NCBI RefSeq assembly: GCF_027244095.1
Contig: NC_069661.1
Coordinates: 142,801,501-142,865,500 of the forward strand
Length of the DNA stretch: 64,000 nt
DNA from: Hemicordylus capensis
Taxonomy: Eukaryota > Chordata > Lepidosauria > Squamata > Cordylidae
Direction of reading: 5' to 3'
The notes below the pieces were generated by a model. It was not told the origin of the DNA, made no database searches, and saw only the letters and a program-made list of their open reading frames with translations. Positions 31,453 to 43,827 of this stretch are shown here, piece by piece. A program made the position numbers and the translations under genes. Position 1 is the stretch's first letter. Every line of letters starts with the position of its first letter.

Positions 31453-32334
31453 ACTCAAATCTAGCAGATTCGAGTGATATGGTCACCAATCAAATTGGCC
31501 TGCGGTCTAGTGGCTAGATTCGAGCTTGAATCGATCCAGCCTGATTCAACCTTGAATTGATTTTTTAATTCATTTTGTGCCTAGCTTGCTTCTGTCTCCA
31601 CTTTGTGTCCCTGAAAAATTCCAATCTTCCAAGCTTCTGTGCCACACTGATTGGCCAGTTTGCAGTGTGCAATGATTGACTGGCGATCCCCCTTGCTTTT
31701 TGGTTGGCTTATTATTCAGATCTCGTGTTGCCAGGGGGAACTGTGCCAGCATTGACTGGGAGGAGGGACAAGGCATTTGGAGGTGCTTTTAAATGTAGTT
31801 AATAACAGAGGGTCCCCTGAGGCAGCTATTGCTTCTTCCTTGTGGGAGAAAAGAGAAGAACCAACTGTGCTGGCTTCAACTTCTGGCTGTGGAGGATTCT
31901 TCTTGGAGGACTGAGCAGCTGCTGCTGAAGACTGAAGATTTGATTTCTTCGTATCTGCGTTAGAAGAGAAGAAGAAGATACTTCTGTTGGGGGGGGCAGA
32001 AGAAGATTCTTCTCCCCCCCCCCCGCCTGAAATCACTGACTGAGCACCCAGTGTCTGCCTGCCTGATGTGCTAGAGAGAAGGGGCCTGTGGCCAGCCCAG
32101 GTCATCTCTCCCCCCTGCTCCCCCCTTTCCCCCTAGTTTTCATTTTTGGCTGACTCCCTTTTATTTTGGGGTGGCTGGGTGCCAACCCCATGGTGCCTAG
32201 CTGCTCTCCCCCTGGATGTGTGTTCCTGAGTCTGCACTGCAGCTGAAGAGAGAAGAGAGGCCTATGCTCACGCTGAGACAGAGACCCAGTAACACGGGCA
32301 AAGACATCTGAGGGTGAGTCATAGACCCCATTTT

Positions 32335-32368
<34 letters not shown>

Positions 32369-33560
32369 GCACTACCAGAGCACACTACACACATCTGTAA
32401 ATTATTATATATTGTCCCTTTTCAGGTTAAAGAGGATTGTGTGGTGCATTTGGTTTAATCCTTTAAAAACAAATTTATTTTTAGGTGTTAGGGTTTAAAT
32501 AGGGGTTCTGTAGGAGGGATCCCCGTTAGATAGGTGTCGGGAAAGGGAACAGTTAGCAGAAACATAATTGTTTCCCTTCCCCCACTTCTTAAAAAAGGGT
32601 GCTGGTGAAGTCACCCTACTCCCCCCCCCCACCGGAACAGCTACCCATCCCTTTGCCTGCTTTATTTCATTTTTTAAAAACCCTCCTTCAGCTTTTGTGT
32701 GCCCACTGGCAGTACGTGACACACTCTTCTGAAGTCACCCACATACTTTTTCTCCCCCCGCAACAGCCCCCCCGATTTGTATGCATTAAAAAACAACAAC
32801 CCTGCAGTTTTTGTGTGCCCACTGGCAGTGCGTGGCACACTCAGCTCAAGTCAGCCCCCCTTTGTCCTTCTAAATACCCAACTCTCCATCTAATTTTTTT
32901 TTAAAAAATAAAACCCCTTGTTAGTTAAGGCTTGACCCCCCCCCAAAAAGAGATGGCTGGGAGAGTAGGTCGTAGGGGTAGAGCACCATGGAGTGGAAGA
33001 GTTGATGCTGGTCTTGTCGGGGGCAGCAACAGGGGCTTACTCCCCGAGTTGCCCCTGCTTTTGTGCACAGGCTAGATTTTTCGGATCTTCCTAGTCTTGC
33101 ACAATGGCCTGTGGCTGGGCAGGAGTTGGGGAGAGTGCTTCCCCTGTCAGGGAAGAAGCTCTTCACAGGCCAGCCATGGAGGAAGTGCAGGCGGAGCTGG
33201 CTGCCAGTCCAGCCAGATCCGTCTTGCCATCCTCCCCAACGTTCCTAGGTTGAGGAGGGGAGCCCCTGGGCTGTGTCTGAGGAGGGCCAGTATTGTGCTT
33301 CCCTGCCCTGGAACTTCCCAGGCCAGCTCTGAGGGTGGTGGTGTACCTGAAAAGGAACCAGCAGACCCACCAAAGTGGCCATGTGCTGGAGAGTCCCGTG
33401 GCAGAGTCACAGTGAACTGCACAATTTTATGTATGCATGTTATTTAATTTGCATTGCACAAAATACTGCGAGGCCAATGACAATGGTAGATGGACCTGTG
33501 CCATGGCCCAGCAGCTCCCACACATCTAAAGCTGTGGCTGGTGTGGTGGAGTAGGCAGGA
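31453..33560. other. unassigned accessory sequence with a direct repeat and (CT)n run
   Basis: There is a (CT)n run at 32337-32366. Two 50-bp direct repeats starting TTTTGTGTGCCCACTGGCAG lie at 32694 and 32811. GC-rich sequence follows to 33440, with frames on both strands that have no recognisable domain. The block might be the leader of a decayed DNA transposon, but no termini were found. Confidence 0.35.
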
Positions 33561-33639
33561 GGGTTGATTTGATTTTCATTAATGTAATGTTGGCATTTGC
33601 ATTGTTGGTTATTGTTTGTTTTGCTCTGTTGACTTTCCC

Positions 33640-34055
33640 CCCTTTCCAGAGAAGCACTGAAGCTACCTACAACCTTCACACCAGGCACACAAGTCACTGT
33701 GCGGCCTACACGTGGGTCACAAACCCATCTCTCTATGTCCCAAATGATCGAATCACCCACTACTAGGAGGCCCCATCCCCCTGCAGAAGTATCCTCTGTG
33801 CAAAAGGATATGCATAAATTACCCAAGGAAAGGGTCCCTTCTAAGGGATTCGTCTTCAGTCTCTTCCTCAGACTGATGTCCTTCTTCCCTGAGACCTTCA
33901 TACTCCATGAAAGCAGACAAGATGTCAGCCTGGGAGTGGGATGCCTCTGTCACATCCTTGAAGTCTCATCCACATACCCCTCCACCTCCCTGAGCTTCTT
34001 CAGGTCAGCCACCTTGGCTTCAAGGAGCTCTCTGCACCGAGGATGCCTCTGAGTA
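33640..34055 (-). mobile_element. CR1 ORF1 fragment (esterase-type region)
   Basis: The minus strand encodes a coiled stretch ELLEAKVADLKKLREVEGYV, then an acidic segment, then LLVVGDSIIWDIERWVC and TVTCVPGVKV. A VVGDS block followed by a Cys/Pro 'CVPG' block is typical of the SGNH-esterase region of CR1 ORF1 proteins. The frame is interrupted and ends around 33640. It abuts a CR1 3' end in the opposite orientation. Confidence 0.65.
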
Positions 34056-34208
34056 CCAGTTGCAGGGGAGTAACAGCAGGAGAGAGGGCATGCCCTCAAC
34101 TCCTGCCTGTAGGCTTTTAGCAGCATCTGATGGGCCACTGTGAGAAACAGGATGCTGGACTAGATGGGCCTTGGGCTTGATCCAGCAGGACTGCTCTTAT
34201 GTTCTTAT
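34056..34208 (+). mobile_element. CR1 3' end
   Basis: ACCAGTTGCAGGGGAGTAAC, then CAGGATGCTGGACTAGATGG, GGGCTTGATCCAGCAGG and TCTTATGTTCTTATG. This is the standard CR1 3' UTR with its short ATTCTTAT-type terminal repeat. Confidence 0.8.
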
Positions 34209-34289
34209 GAGTGCACATCCATGACTTCTGCCTCAGGCAGATAGTCATACATGCAACACTATGTGCAATACACTAGGAGGCACCCCCCT

Positions 34290-34905
34290 TCAGATCCCTT
34301 CAGATTTTAGATCAAGACTCCAATTCAACTTCTTAGGGGACTTTGTAAACATCATGATTTTAGGTTTTTGGTAATAAGCCTGCATGGAATCTTCCCCGCA
34401 GTAGCATGCAAGAGCCCACAATGCTCTTTTTAACGCAATGGGCGGAAGGGATAAAATCATAGCATCATCCACATAAAGGAGCGCAGGTATGTGCTTAGAT
34501 GCTAATTTTGGAGGGTGGTGATCTAATTACATAACCTCTCCATGAAATGATTTATATAAAAAAATTTTTAAAGTGGGGCTAAAATGCAACCCTGACTTAC
34601 ACCTTTCTGGGTAAGAATTTCTTCTGAAAGCTGTCCATGTGCATTGCATCTAACTCGCAAGTGGGTGATCTCATACAATTTGTAAATAATAAGAAGCAAT
34701 CTCTGATCAATTGAGGAGTCTTTTAAGTTTTCTCCATAGTTCCTCCTGTGAAATTAGTTCAAAAGCAAATTTAAAATCCACAAAAGCAGCATATAAGGCA
34801 GAATGAGAATTCTGAGTATATTTTTCCACCAAATGATGAAGGACCAAGCACTGCTCTAAGGATGAACAACCGGACTTAAATTCAGCTTGCTCCTCCACTA
34901 GAATC
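34290..34905 (-). mobile_element. LINE reverse transcriptase fragment, clade uncertain
   Basis: Minus-strand frames show QAEFKSGCSSLEQCLVLHHL and ALYAAFVDFKFAFELISQEE (palm), GVSQGCILAPL near 34590, and MDDAMILSLPPIALKRAL, which contains the YxDD-type box, near 34420-34470. An out-of-frame break separates the parts. The same family occurs at 47560-48990. It is neither CR1, L1 nor the L2-like family seen here. Confidence 0.7.
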
Positions 34906-34908
34906 TAA

Positions 34909-35249
34909 TTGCTCAAAGAACAATTTGTTACGGGATACCTTGTTCTTCCCCCCTTGTTTTCTTGTTTATATATTTGCTTGCTTTCTTCTTTAGGGGAAAA
35001 GAGAGAAAAGGTTTGCTTCCTCCCCTGATCTGAGCCTTGTCTTCTCAAGAGCTGCATCCAAACAGCTTCTTTTTGGTTGTTGTCTTTAGTGTGTACAGAA
35101 ATGATTTGTGGATAGTGGATCATAGTGTGGAGGCTGACTCTTCCTGTCCATCTTGCTGCATATTACATTACTTTGATATTGGCTTACATGACAGACTCGT
35201 TCTCCTAATTTTAATGGGGTTACTTTGAGTAATTTTCCTCACCATGTCA
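34909..35249. other. no gene or recognised repeat
   Basis: Ordinary sequence. Short frames on both strands have no features. Confidence 0.45.
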
Positions 35250-35420
35250 GCCACCTTTATTATTGATACAGCTTTTCAACCAAAAGAAAAAAGTCTTAAA
35301 GTGATTTGCATAGCAAAAGAATAAGAAAAATAAGATGTTTCCATGTCCCAAAGGGGCTCACAGTCTTGAAAAGAAAAGGAGGGGGAAAAACAAACACCAG
35401 TAACACTGGGTGGGAGCTAA
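35250..35420 (-). mobile_element. L2-like 3' tail
   Basis: The minus strand reads CAAGACTGTGAGCCCCTTTG, then a GCAAATCACTTTAAGAC block and a GTTGAAAAGCTGTATCAAT-type end. Same tail family as 27697-27905. Confidence 0.6.
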
Positions 35421-36141
35421 GCTGGGATGAGCAGGGACATGCAATATATGCAATTAAAAGACTGATCTGCATTGATAACATTGCTATAGCTTATGGAATG
35501 TAAAAGATTAACCTTAATAAATGTTCCTAAAATACCCTACATATTTGCAGTTGAATATTGCATATAATTACATATTGGTTTTGTCTTGCAGAGAATCTCC
35601 CCTCCACTACAGAAATCCCTCTGCTAACCACCATCACCACTGAAATCTGAAATAGTTATCATGAGTTCAGCATTTTAAAAACAGCAACAAATGTATAAAC
35701 ACATTCCAGTCCCATGTGGATTTAAAGAAAGGGGGTGGCTCAACTAAACTGTATCTCAGTTGTACTTTTATCTTTGTCTATATACGTCAAATCAGTAACT
35801 GGGCATTCCAGCTCAGATTTTGCCCACCGGCCTTGGGAATAGGAACTCTCTCTTGTGGTATCTTGAAAGTGAATCCACTTTGCTTTGAAGATTTAGACAT
35901 TTTCTTTATTTTGCAGCTAGTTCAGGTGGAACAAAAATATATTGAAGGATAAATCAAATACCAGTAGGAGGGCCACCCACTGTCTTCATCTTCCTGCTGC
36001 AGTCCCATGCTCTCAGTTTTTACTCCCTTTCCCCATTGTTTGCAATACTTTATGCTTTGTACTTGTCATTCAGTCAGACAATTAGAAGACTTTGAAGGAC
36101 ATCTTTAACTGTTGGAGACACAAAGAAGTTGACTGTTGGAG
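35421..36141. other. no gene or recognised repeat
   Basis: AT-rich sequence without a supported feature. Confidence 0.45.
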
Positions 36142-36439
36142 AGGAGAGCTGGTCTTGTAGTAGCAAGCATGACTTGTCCCCTTAGCTAAGCAGGGTCTGC
36201 CCTGGTTGCATATGAAAGGGAGATTAGAAGTGTGAGCACTAAAAGATATTCTCCTCAGGGAATGGAGCTGCTCTGGAAAGAGCAGAAGGTTTCAAGTTCC
36301 CTCCCTGGCTTCTCCAAGATAGGGCTGAGAGAGATTCCTGCCTGCAACCTTGGAGAAGCCGCTGCCAGTCTGTGAAGACAATACTGAGCTAGATAAACCA
36401 AAAGTCTGACTCAATATATGGCAGCTTCCTATGTTCCTA
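36142..36439 (+). mobile_element. 5S-rRNA-derived SINE, copy 5
   Basis: GAGAGCTGGTCTTGTAGTAG through TATGGCAGCTTCCTATGTTC. It shares AAAGGGAGATTAGAAGTGTG with the copy at 9600-9899, so these two may be the same subfamily. Confidence 0.85.
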
Positions 36440-36581
36440 TATTGATAGGTTCAAGAAGAACAATATACATTTGTGAAGGTTGTCCTGATTGTTCTCTCTG
36501 ATTACTCAGATTTGACCTATTGTGACCAGGAACGGTTGGCAGGGTTTCCCCTCCCCTTCTGTATGTTAAATATTTCCATAC

Positions 36582-36632
36582 ATTGCTTCTCAGCCTTTTA
36601 GCTAAACACATGTACAGTCTATATTCCTATAC
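36582..36632 (+). pseudogene. U2 snRNA 5' fragment (pseudogene)
   Basis: ATTGCTTCTCAGCCTTTTAG, then CTAAACACATGTACAGTCTA and TATTCCTATAC, follow the 5' end of U2 snRNA (ATCGCTTCTCGGCCTTTTGG, then CTAAGATCAAGTGTAGTATC, then TGTTCTTATC). The similarity stops after about 50 nt and there are several substitutions, so this is a retrocopy fragment and not a functional U2 gene. Confidence 0.7.
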
Positions 36633-36639
36633 ATATATA

Positions 36640-38004
36640 CTTCTTCTGAGCCATGAGGAATCAGAGACAGGAAGTGATCTGTCATTGAGATGCAAGCACT
36701 TCCCAGGGATATCTTGGTATATGCTTTTTGTTTATGCTCTGCCATTTGACTCATCACAAATGGAGGTGGGCGTCAGGCTTGAGGCCTGAACTCGAGTCCA
36801 GAGCCTGGACTCAGGTTCTGAGCAGGAAGAAAACCAAACAAATCCCCATCACCAACCCTGGGAAGCCAGACCCAGACCTGGAGAGATTATCTCCCCTAAC
36901 CAGTACTCACTTCAGGAGCTGAACCCAAATGTACCAGAAATGTCCCATTCTTCAGTGCCCACTCACCAAAACAAGAAACATACCAGGTGAGAGTTGGCTG
37001 AGAAACGAGGGGCCTAGGCCTGCGTCTAGGCCTGCGTCTTGCCCTTTTAAAGGATGCACACTCTGCAACAGAAGGGTGTAGACGGAAGGAGGCAGTCAGG
37101 GCCAAGAAACATAAAATAACTTGGTGCTGGGACTTTGTTGGATCAACTTGCTCCCTTGGAGCTTGCCCCTGTTGGAGACAAGACTAAGCCAGGTCAGTGA
37201 GAACATTAGGTTAACAATGACTGTGGTGGGGCAAGAAATGTTCTACCTTGCAATGTGTCAGATGTGGTTTTTGTCAAGACAAGATTCCAGGAATTGTGTA
37301 TGTGTATTTTTAACCTCCATTCGATTTAGCATTTTCATTGTTTCTGCTGGGATTCATGTGTGCTGGACATCTTGAACTTTTTAATTGATGTTTATAGATG
37401 TGACACAACACAATAAGGCTGTTCTCATGAGTTGTTATTATATGTTGTTGTTTATTATTAGTAATATTCATTTTTGAAAGTATCAGGCAGTCAGAGCTGC
37501 CCTGGTGACTTCTTCAGAATACATTTACTCTCCACAGAAGCAACCTTTTGTAGCTGGCGTGGCTTGTACCGTTCTTTTCCTGTGAACATGTTGATTGCTG
37601 TGAACATGTGAGTGGGTTGCCTCAGGTGTGGCTAATGCTGTGGAGCACAGGAGGCAGCAAGGGTCAGACCTCCATCACCACTGCTGCCATCCTGCTTTCC
37701 AATGTCACTGCACTACCTCACTCTGCAGGGGCAAGCTGTTAATTTTCTACTCTGCACCCTGTTGGAATACACCTTTTCTTTCCCCCTCCCCCAAAATGAG
37801 CCAGGAGTGCCCCTGTTGCCACTACCTGGCTTGGTGGCATAGTGTGAGAGTGCTCACATGTCACCACCACTGCCCTTACAACATGGCCTGAGAATGCTGA
37901 GCCCCCACCCACAGATGGGGCAGGGCATCATATTTGCCTCAGGCACCAAAATGTTTTGGACTACCCCTCATGGCTGAGATATTTGCTAGGAATAGCCATT
38001 AATA
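36640..38004. other. no gene or recognised repeat
   Basis: Mixed sequence. The frame at 37628-37891 is Cys/His-rich by chance composition and has no zinc-finger spacing. Confidence 0.45.
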
Positions 38005-40980
38005 TTTTATTTATTTATTTATTTTATTAAATTTATACCCTGCCCAAACTTACGTCTCTGGCCTGCTAACAACAATTAAAACACATATAAAAGTTAAAAC
38101 AGTTAAACATATAACACATATAAAAGTTAAAACAATACAGTAATTTAAAACCCATAAAATTAACAGTACTTTTTAATTAAAAACCTGAGAAGGCTTGGGT
38201 AAAAAATGGGTTTTCAAATGTTTTTTTTAAAATAGCCAGAGATGGGGAGGATCGTAACTCAGCAGGGAGCGCATTCCACAATCTCGGGGCAGCAGCCGAG
38301 AAGGCCTGTCTCTGTGTGACCACCAAACAAGTTGGTGGTAACTGGAGACGTACCTCCTCAGATTACCTCAATGGGCAGTGGGGTTTGTAGTGAAGAAGAT
38401 GCTCTCTTAAATACCCAGGACCTAAGCCGTTTAGGGCTTTATAAGTTATAACTAGCACTTTGTATTTTGCCCAGAAACCTGTCGGCAGCCAGTGTAACTC
38501 CATCAGCAAAGGAGTAATGTGGTCTCTCTGAGATGACCCAGAGACCAACCTGGCTGCTGCATTCTGAACCAACTGAAGTTTCCGGACTACGTACAAAGGG
38601 AGCCCCACGTAGAGCGCATTACAGAAGTCAAATCTGGAGGTTACCAACAAATGTACCACTGTTTTGAGGTCACTGATCTTGAGAAACGGACACAGCTGGC
38701 GTATCAGCCGGAGCTGATAGAAAGCACCCCTGGCCCCCGCCTCAACTTGAGAAACCAAGGAAAGGTGTGAATCCAGGAGTACTCCCAGACTGCGGACCTG
38801 TTCCTTATGGGGAAGTGTGACTCCATCTAGAACAAGTAGATCAAAATCATCTTTGGAGTTCTGACCCCGCACAATAAGTACCTCCGTCTTATCTGGATTC
38901 AGTTTCAGTTTATTCTCCCTCATCCAGCCCATTACTGCTTCCAGGCAGGCATTTAGGGAGGATATGCCATCACCTGAAGAAGCTGACAAGGAGAAGTAGA
39001 TCTGGGTGTCATCAGCGTACTGATAACTCCAAATCCCCTGATGATCTCTCCCAGCGGTTTCATGTAGATGTTAAAAAGCATTGGAGAGAGTATGGAGCCT
39101 TGAGACACCTCCAGTTCAGTTCAGGTATGGAGCCTTGGACACCTCCAGTTCAGACATAAAATTAATTGTGGAGTCTCCATCTAAGTCGGCCCGAATCCGA
39201 GAGATTTTGTCTGCGAAAAATTCATTAAACACATCACAATGGGTGACTGATGCTTCCAAATTCTTGTTCGGGGGGGGGGGGAGCAGACACTAGCGCCCTC
39301 AGAACCCTGAACAACTCCGCTGCATGTGAACTCACGGAAGCAATACGGGCAGAAAAGAATTGCTTCTTTGCCGCATGTATTGCCTGAGCATAGATCTTTA
39401 AATGTGCTCTATGTCATAATCTGTCGGATTTGAGTCGAGTCTTTCTCCACTTGCACTCCAGTCGCCTACCTTGCTGCTTCAGCCCCGGTAGATCTTCCGT
39501 ATACCAAGGGGCCAATTTTGAAGCAGGTTGGAGGGGACACTTAGGAGCAATCATGTCTACTGCCCCGGTGAGCAAGTGGTTCCAATTCTCAACCAGGGCA
39601 TCAACAGGATCACCGGCAAAACCAACATTGAATCCTCCCAAGGCTTCTTGGAATCCTGCTGGAACCAATACCCTCTTCGGGTGGACCATTCTAATAGGCC
39701 CCTCGCCCCTGCGGATGTGGAGGGTGGTTGTAATCCCAATGTTAACCAGATGGTGGTCCATCCATGACAATGGGGAAATCACAGGAGTCCCCACCAACGG
39801 AACACCACTCTGATCAGAGTAAAAGACCAAATCAAGCATGTGACCTGCAGTGTGCGTCGGCCCGGAGACCACTTGAGATAGGCCCATAGTTGCCATGGCC
39901 GCTATGAACTCCTGAGCTGCCCCGGACAAATTGGTCCCGAAACGAACATTGAAGTCCCCCAGCACCAATAGTCTGTGAGACTCCAACTCAAGTCCCGCGA
40001 CCAAGTCTGTGAGCTCAGTAAGGGACTCAGTTGGGCAGGAGGGTGATCGGTACACCAACAGAAGTCCCAATCTATCCCTGGTCCCCAAACTTAAGTACAC
40101 ACATTCAATATGGTCTATACCCCAACAGTGACCCTGGCAAGGGAAATGTCATCCTTATAGACCACAGCCACTCCACCTCCCCGCCCACGTCCCCTCACCT
40201 GCTCCTCTACAGAATATCCTGGAGAGAGAAGCTGGGACCAAACTGGACCACTAGCTTCCCCCAACCAAGTTTCAGTAATACATACCAGGTCGGCCCCTTC
40301 ATCCATAATCAAATCTTGGATGAGCTCTGGCTTATTTTGGACTGACCTGGCATTGCAGAGGAGCAAGGTGAGGCTATGTGGGTTGTTGGCAATGCTCCCC
40401 GAGGTCAAAGAGCTGGCAGAACAGCCGGAAGGGGAGACAGCTATTAAATTTCTGACTACCATTCCCCTGGAATGGCCTGCTGACCTGCCAACGTTACTTC
40501 TTCTATTCCCCACCACTACCGGTATAGTTGCCCCATAGTCAATGAAGGCACCCCCGTCTCCACATCTCCAGACAAACCCAGACACATTACAAATTAACTT
40601 CAGCCAAGTCTCAGTAACAAGGGGGCAAAACAGCTGCACCGCCAGCTGTGCCGCTGGTGCTCCCTCCATCTTTATAGGCTCCCCCAAAGAAAAATCAGTT
40701 GCCTCTCTCACAGGTGACTTCAAGCTGGGGCAGATGAAAATTAGTGCTCACAGATGGAAATAGTTGCCAGCACTTAGGAAGACGAAAGGGCACAGCGCAG
40801 CTACACAGACCGGCCTCCAAGCTGTCCACGCCGAGCTGGCGGGGGGGAGGCGGGTGGCCAGGAGGCTATGAAATATCTCCAGACCAGTGTCAGGAGACAA
40901 GCTGACACAATCCAAGCCCCAGTTATCTTCTTCGCCTCCCTTACACTCATATAAGGTTGTGCATTTCAATTAAAGATGCA
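38005..40980 (-). mobile_element. L2-like LINE 'D', internally deleted
   Basis: Read 5' to 3' on the minus strand. The long leader 40980-40480 is followed by an AP-type endonuclease (NARSVQNKPELIQDLIMDEG and LVCITETWLG at 40300-40370, LLVLGDFNVRFG near 39960, GPTHTAGHMLDLVF near 39850, SWMDHHLVNIG near 39760) and a linker to about 39160. There is then a jump to the middle of the reverse transcriptase at about 39090. The C-terminal part (MGWMRENKLKLNPDKTEVLI, then NALYVGLPL and ELHWLPTGF) follows at 38363-38989, with a 3' UTR and an (ATTT)n tail at 38005-38030. The N-terminal palm, including the AFD block, is missing. Confidence 0.85.
39091..39153. repeat. 35-bp tandem duplication at the LINE D deletion joint
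   Basis: TATGGAGCCTTGAGACACC at 39091 and TATGGAGCCTTGGACACC at 39126, each followed by TCCAGTTCAG. The duplication sits exactly where reverse-transcriptase sequence is lost. Confidence 0.8.
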
Positions 40981-40984
40981 AAAT

Positions 40985-42945
40985 ATCTCCACCACTATCT
41001 TTCTGCTACTATTGCATCCTCGAGTAGCCGTCCAGCAGAGCTTTTCTGAATGGTGAATGGCCTAGTGACATCAGGCCAGAGAAAGGATGGTATTGTGCCC
41101 TCGGAGGCCTGCTGTGATAAATGTGCAAGGCACTTTGAGGATAAAATCATTCAGATCTGCATGGGATTCAAGGCCATGTCTCAGGATGGTCTGATGGAGG
41201 TGGCCAGAGAACCGTCTGGTTCAGTTATTATGGATCAGTTTCAATTGTTGTGGTCTGAGGATGTGGACAGGCTGCTTCTGGGAGTCTGGCCAACCATGTG
41301 TCTCCTGGATCCTTGCCCATCCTAGCTGGTAAGAGTTAATCAAACAGCTTTAGCTGGGTGGGTCATGGGAGTGGTTAATGCCTTGTTCCAGGAGGGGGCT
41401 GTGCCTCTGGCTCTTAAAGAGGCAGTGGTGTGGCCCCTCCTTAAGAGATCCTCCCTAGACCCAGAAGTATTGAATAACTATCACCCGGTTGCTAATATAC
41501 CTTTCCTTGGCAAGGTACTGGAGAAGGTGGTGGTGACTCAGCTTCAGGCATGCTTGGAGGCAGTTGATTATTTGGATCCATTCCAGTCCGACTTCAGGCC
41601 TGGTCACGGAAATGAAATGGCCTTGGTCGCCCTGGTTGATGACCTTTACTGGGAGAGGGACAGGCTGTGTTACCCTGCTGGTTCTCTCTCGGCTGCTTTT
41701 GATATCGTTGACCATTGTATACTTTTGGAAAGACTTCAGGACTTGGAGGTTGGAGGCACTGTTTTGCAGTGGTTTCGCTCCTATCTCCAGGATCGATATC
41801 AAAGAGTTGTCATGGGGGAATTTTGTTCAGCTCCTTGGGAGTTGACCTGTGGGGTTCCTCAGGGGTCGATCTTATCCCCTATGCTTTAACATCTATATGA
41901 AGCTGCTGGGAGAGGTCATCAGGAGATTTGGAGTGAGATGCCACCAGTATGTTGATGATGCCCAGCTCTAACTCTCTATTCCATCTCAGTCAGGAGAGGC
42001 AGTTGAGTTGCCTGACCATTGCCTGGAGGTGGTAATGGGCTGGATGTGGACCAATAAACTGAAGCTGAATCCAGATAAGTTGGAAGTGCTGTGTGTCGGG
42101 CTCTCAAGTTCATGAAGTGGGGAGATATCCTATTCCTGAGGGGGTGGTAGTACCTCAGAAGGAACAGGTGTGTAGCTTGGGGGTACTTTTGGATTCGCCG
42201 CTGTCACTGGAGGCCTAGGTGGCAGCGGTGGCCAGGAGTGCCTATTTTCAACTCAGGCTTGTCCGCCAGCTATGCCTTTTTCTGGACAGAGATAGCTTGG
42301 CCACAGTGATCCATGCTCTGATAACCTCCAGTCTGGACTATTGTAATGTGCTCTATGTGGGGATGCCCCTGAAGACAGGAGGCTGCAACTAGTGCAGAAT
42401 GCAGCAGCAAGGCTGCTGATGGGCACTTCTGGACGGATGCACATCACGCCGGTCTTAAAGGAACTGCACTGGTTGCCGATTTGCCACCAAGCCCGATTCA
42501 AGGTTTTAACATTGACTTATAAATCCCTGAACAACCTGGCCCCCCAACACCTGAAGGAATGCCTTCTCCCATATAGATCTGCTCATCAGTTAAGATCTGT
42601 AGGAAAGGCCCTCTTAGTAGTGCCACCATTGTCAGCAGTTAAAGGGGTAGGGGCACGTGAGAAGGTGGTGGCCCCTAGGTTGTGGAATGCCCTCCCATCT
42701 GAGGTGCACCAAGCTCTGACATTGTGCGCATTCAGGAGAATGGTGAAGACACACCTCTTTATCCTGGCCTTCGACTAGAGATGTAGTGGTTCTCCCCATC
42801 TCAGGCACTGTGTTTTTTACTGTATTTTTGATTTCACAATGGATTTTAATTATGTTTTATATTGGTTTTATTGTCACCTGCTCTGAGACCTTTGAGTATA
42901 GGGTGGGCTAGAAATGTATTTTAAAAATAAATAAATAAATGCTTT
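40985..42945 (+). mobile_element. L2-like LINE 'E', 5'-truncated
   Basis: A linker (MDQFQLLWSEDVDRLLLGVW near 41230-41290) leads into a reverse transcriptase: PLLKRSSLDPEVLNNYHPVA near 41440-41500, GSLSAAFDIVDHCILLERL near 41675-41740, CGVPQGSILSPML near 41850-41886, YVDD at 41948-41959. Then come KLKLNPDKLEVLCVG near 42060, AAARLLMGTSGRMHITPVLK at 42400-42460, and APRLWNALPSEVHQALTL near 42670-42720. The 3' UTR has GGGTGGGCTAGAAATGTA and an (AATAAAT)n tail. It carries scattered stops and lacks the endonuclease. It lies head-to-head with LINE D. Confidence 0.85.
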
Positions 42946-43824
42946 TTCCTCTTTAAAGAAGACCAAGGTTTTCTGTAACGAAACCCTGCCTCATATAAGG
43001 GCCGCCCCTGCTCACCATCCCTCCACCCATCTTCTTCACAATTGGGTGTACTGTCTTTAAAAAGTCCGCCTTTCCAATAGTGTAAAAAATAAAAACCAAT
43101 TAAATAGCAAACTTCTCTCCAATAACAGAAACACACACAATTTCATCACAGTCAGTGTTTTTCATCAGCATTGTCCTGTCTCTTTGCCCTTAGAACAGTA
43201 GTCCCTTTTCTGTGCATGAGTTCACTCTAATTTTATCCTACAGTTCCAGGATGTAGGTAATAAATTCTGCTATAGAAACCTCACTATCCTTGCTTTAGTG
43301 ACAGCTACCACAGGTTACCTGATAAGGCTAGGCCCTTCCAGAGTCTGACCACCAATACATTTCATGCCTCAAAGAAAAGGACATCATGTTACACAGGTAT
43401 CAAATTGTTTTTCTTCCTAAAGCTCTCAGGAAAGGCTTAATGGATAACAATGGACCAAAGCTATTTCCCCCTGTGCCCAAGGCAATTTTTTCAAAGGAAG
43501 ACTATTTGGCTCCAGTGAAAATCTATTGAATTCATGTCCCTGCAGCGTGGTGGAGCATGATTGCACCAAATGCTTCTTGTTTGTAGCTTGACTGTTTCCA
43601 GCACTTCCTCTGTGGAATTGACTTTCTTCTCCTGCTAGGCACAACTCATTCATTACACAATTCATTTACGACTGAACTCACCATCCCCTAAATGTGTCTT
43701 GACATCTCTGACCTCAGCTCAACATATGGGAAGCCTAATTTGCTAAGGCCATCTGTTGACAGAGCCGGATTTTAGTGGGGATAGCACAGGCCAATGACCT
43801 CAACACAGTTTAATTTAAAACATT
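42946..43824. other. no gene; small hAT-like trace at 43761
   Basis: Unremarkable apart from AGAGCCGGATTTTAGTGGGG at about 43761, similar to the hAT-like end at 11465. Confidence 0.35.
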
Positions 43825-43827
43825 GTG

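Noticed and set aside
34290-34905. Assignment of this LINE to RTE/BovB or CR1
   Set aside because: Its motif wording (VDFKFAFELISQEELW, GVSQGCILAPL) differs from both families, so the clade was left open.
36582-36632. Functional U2 snRNA gene
   Set aside because: Only the first ~50 nt match, with substitutions, and no snRNA promoter element is visible upstream.
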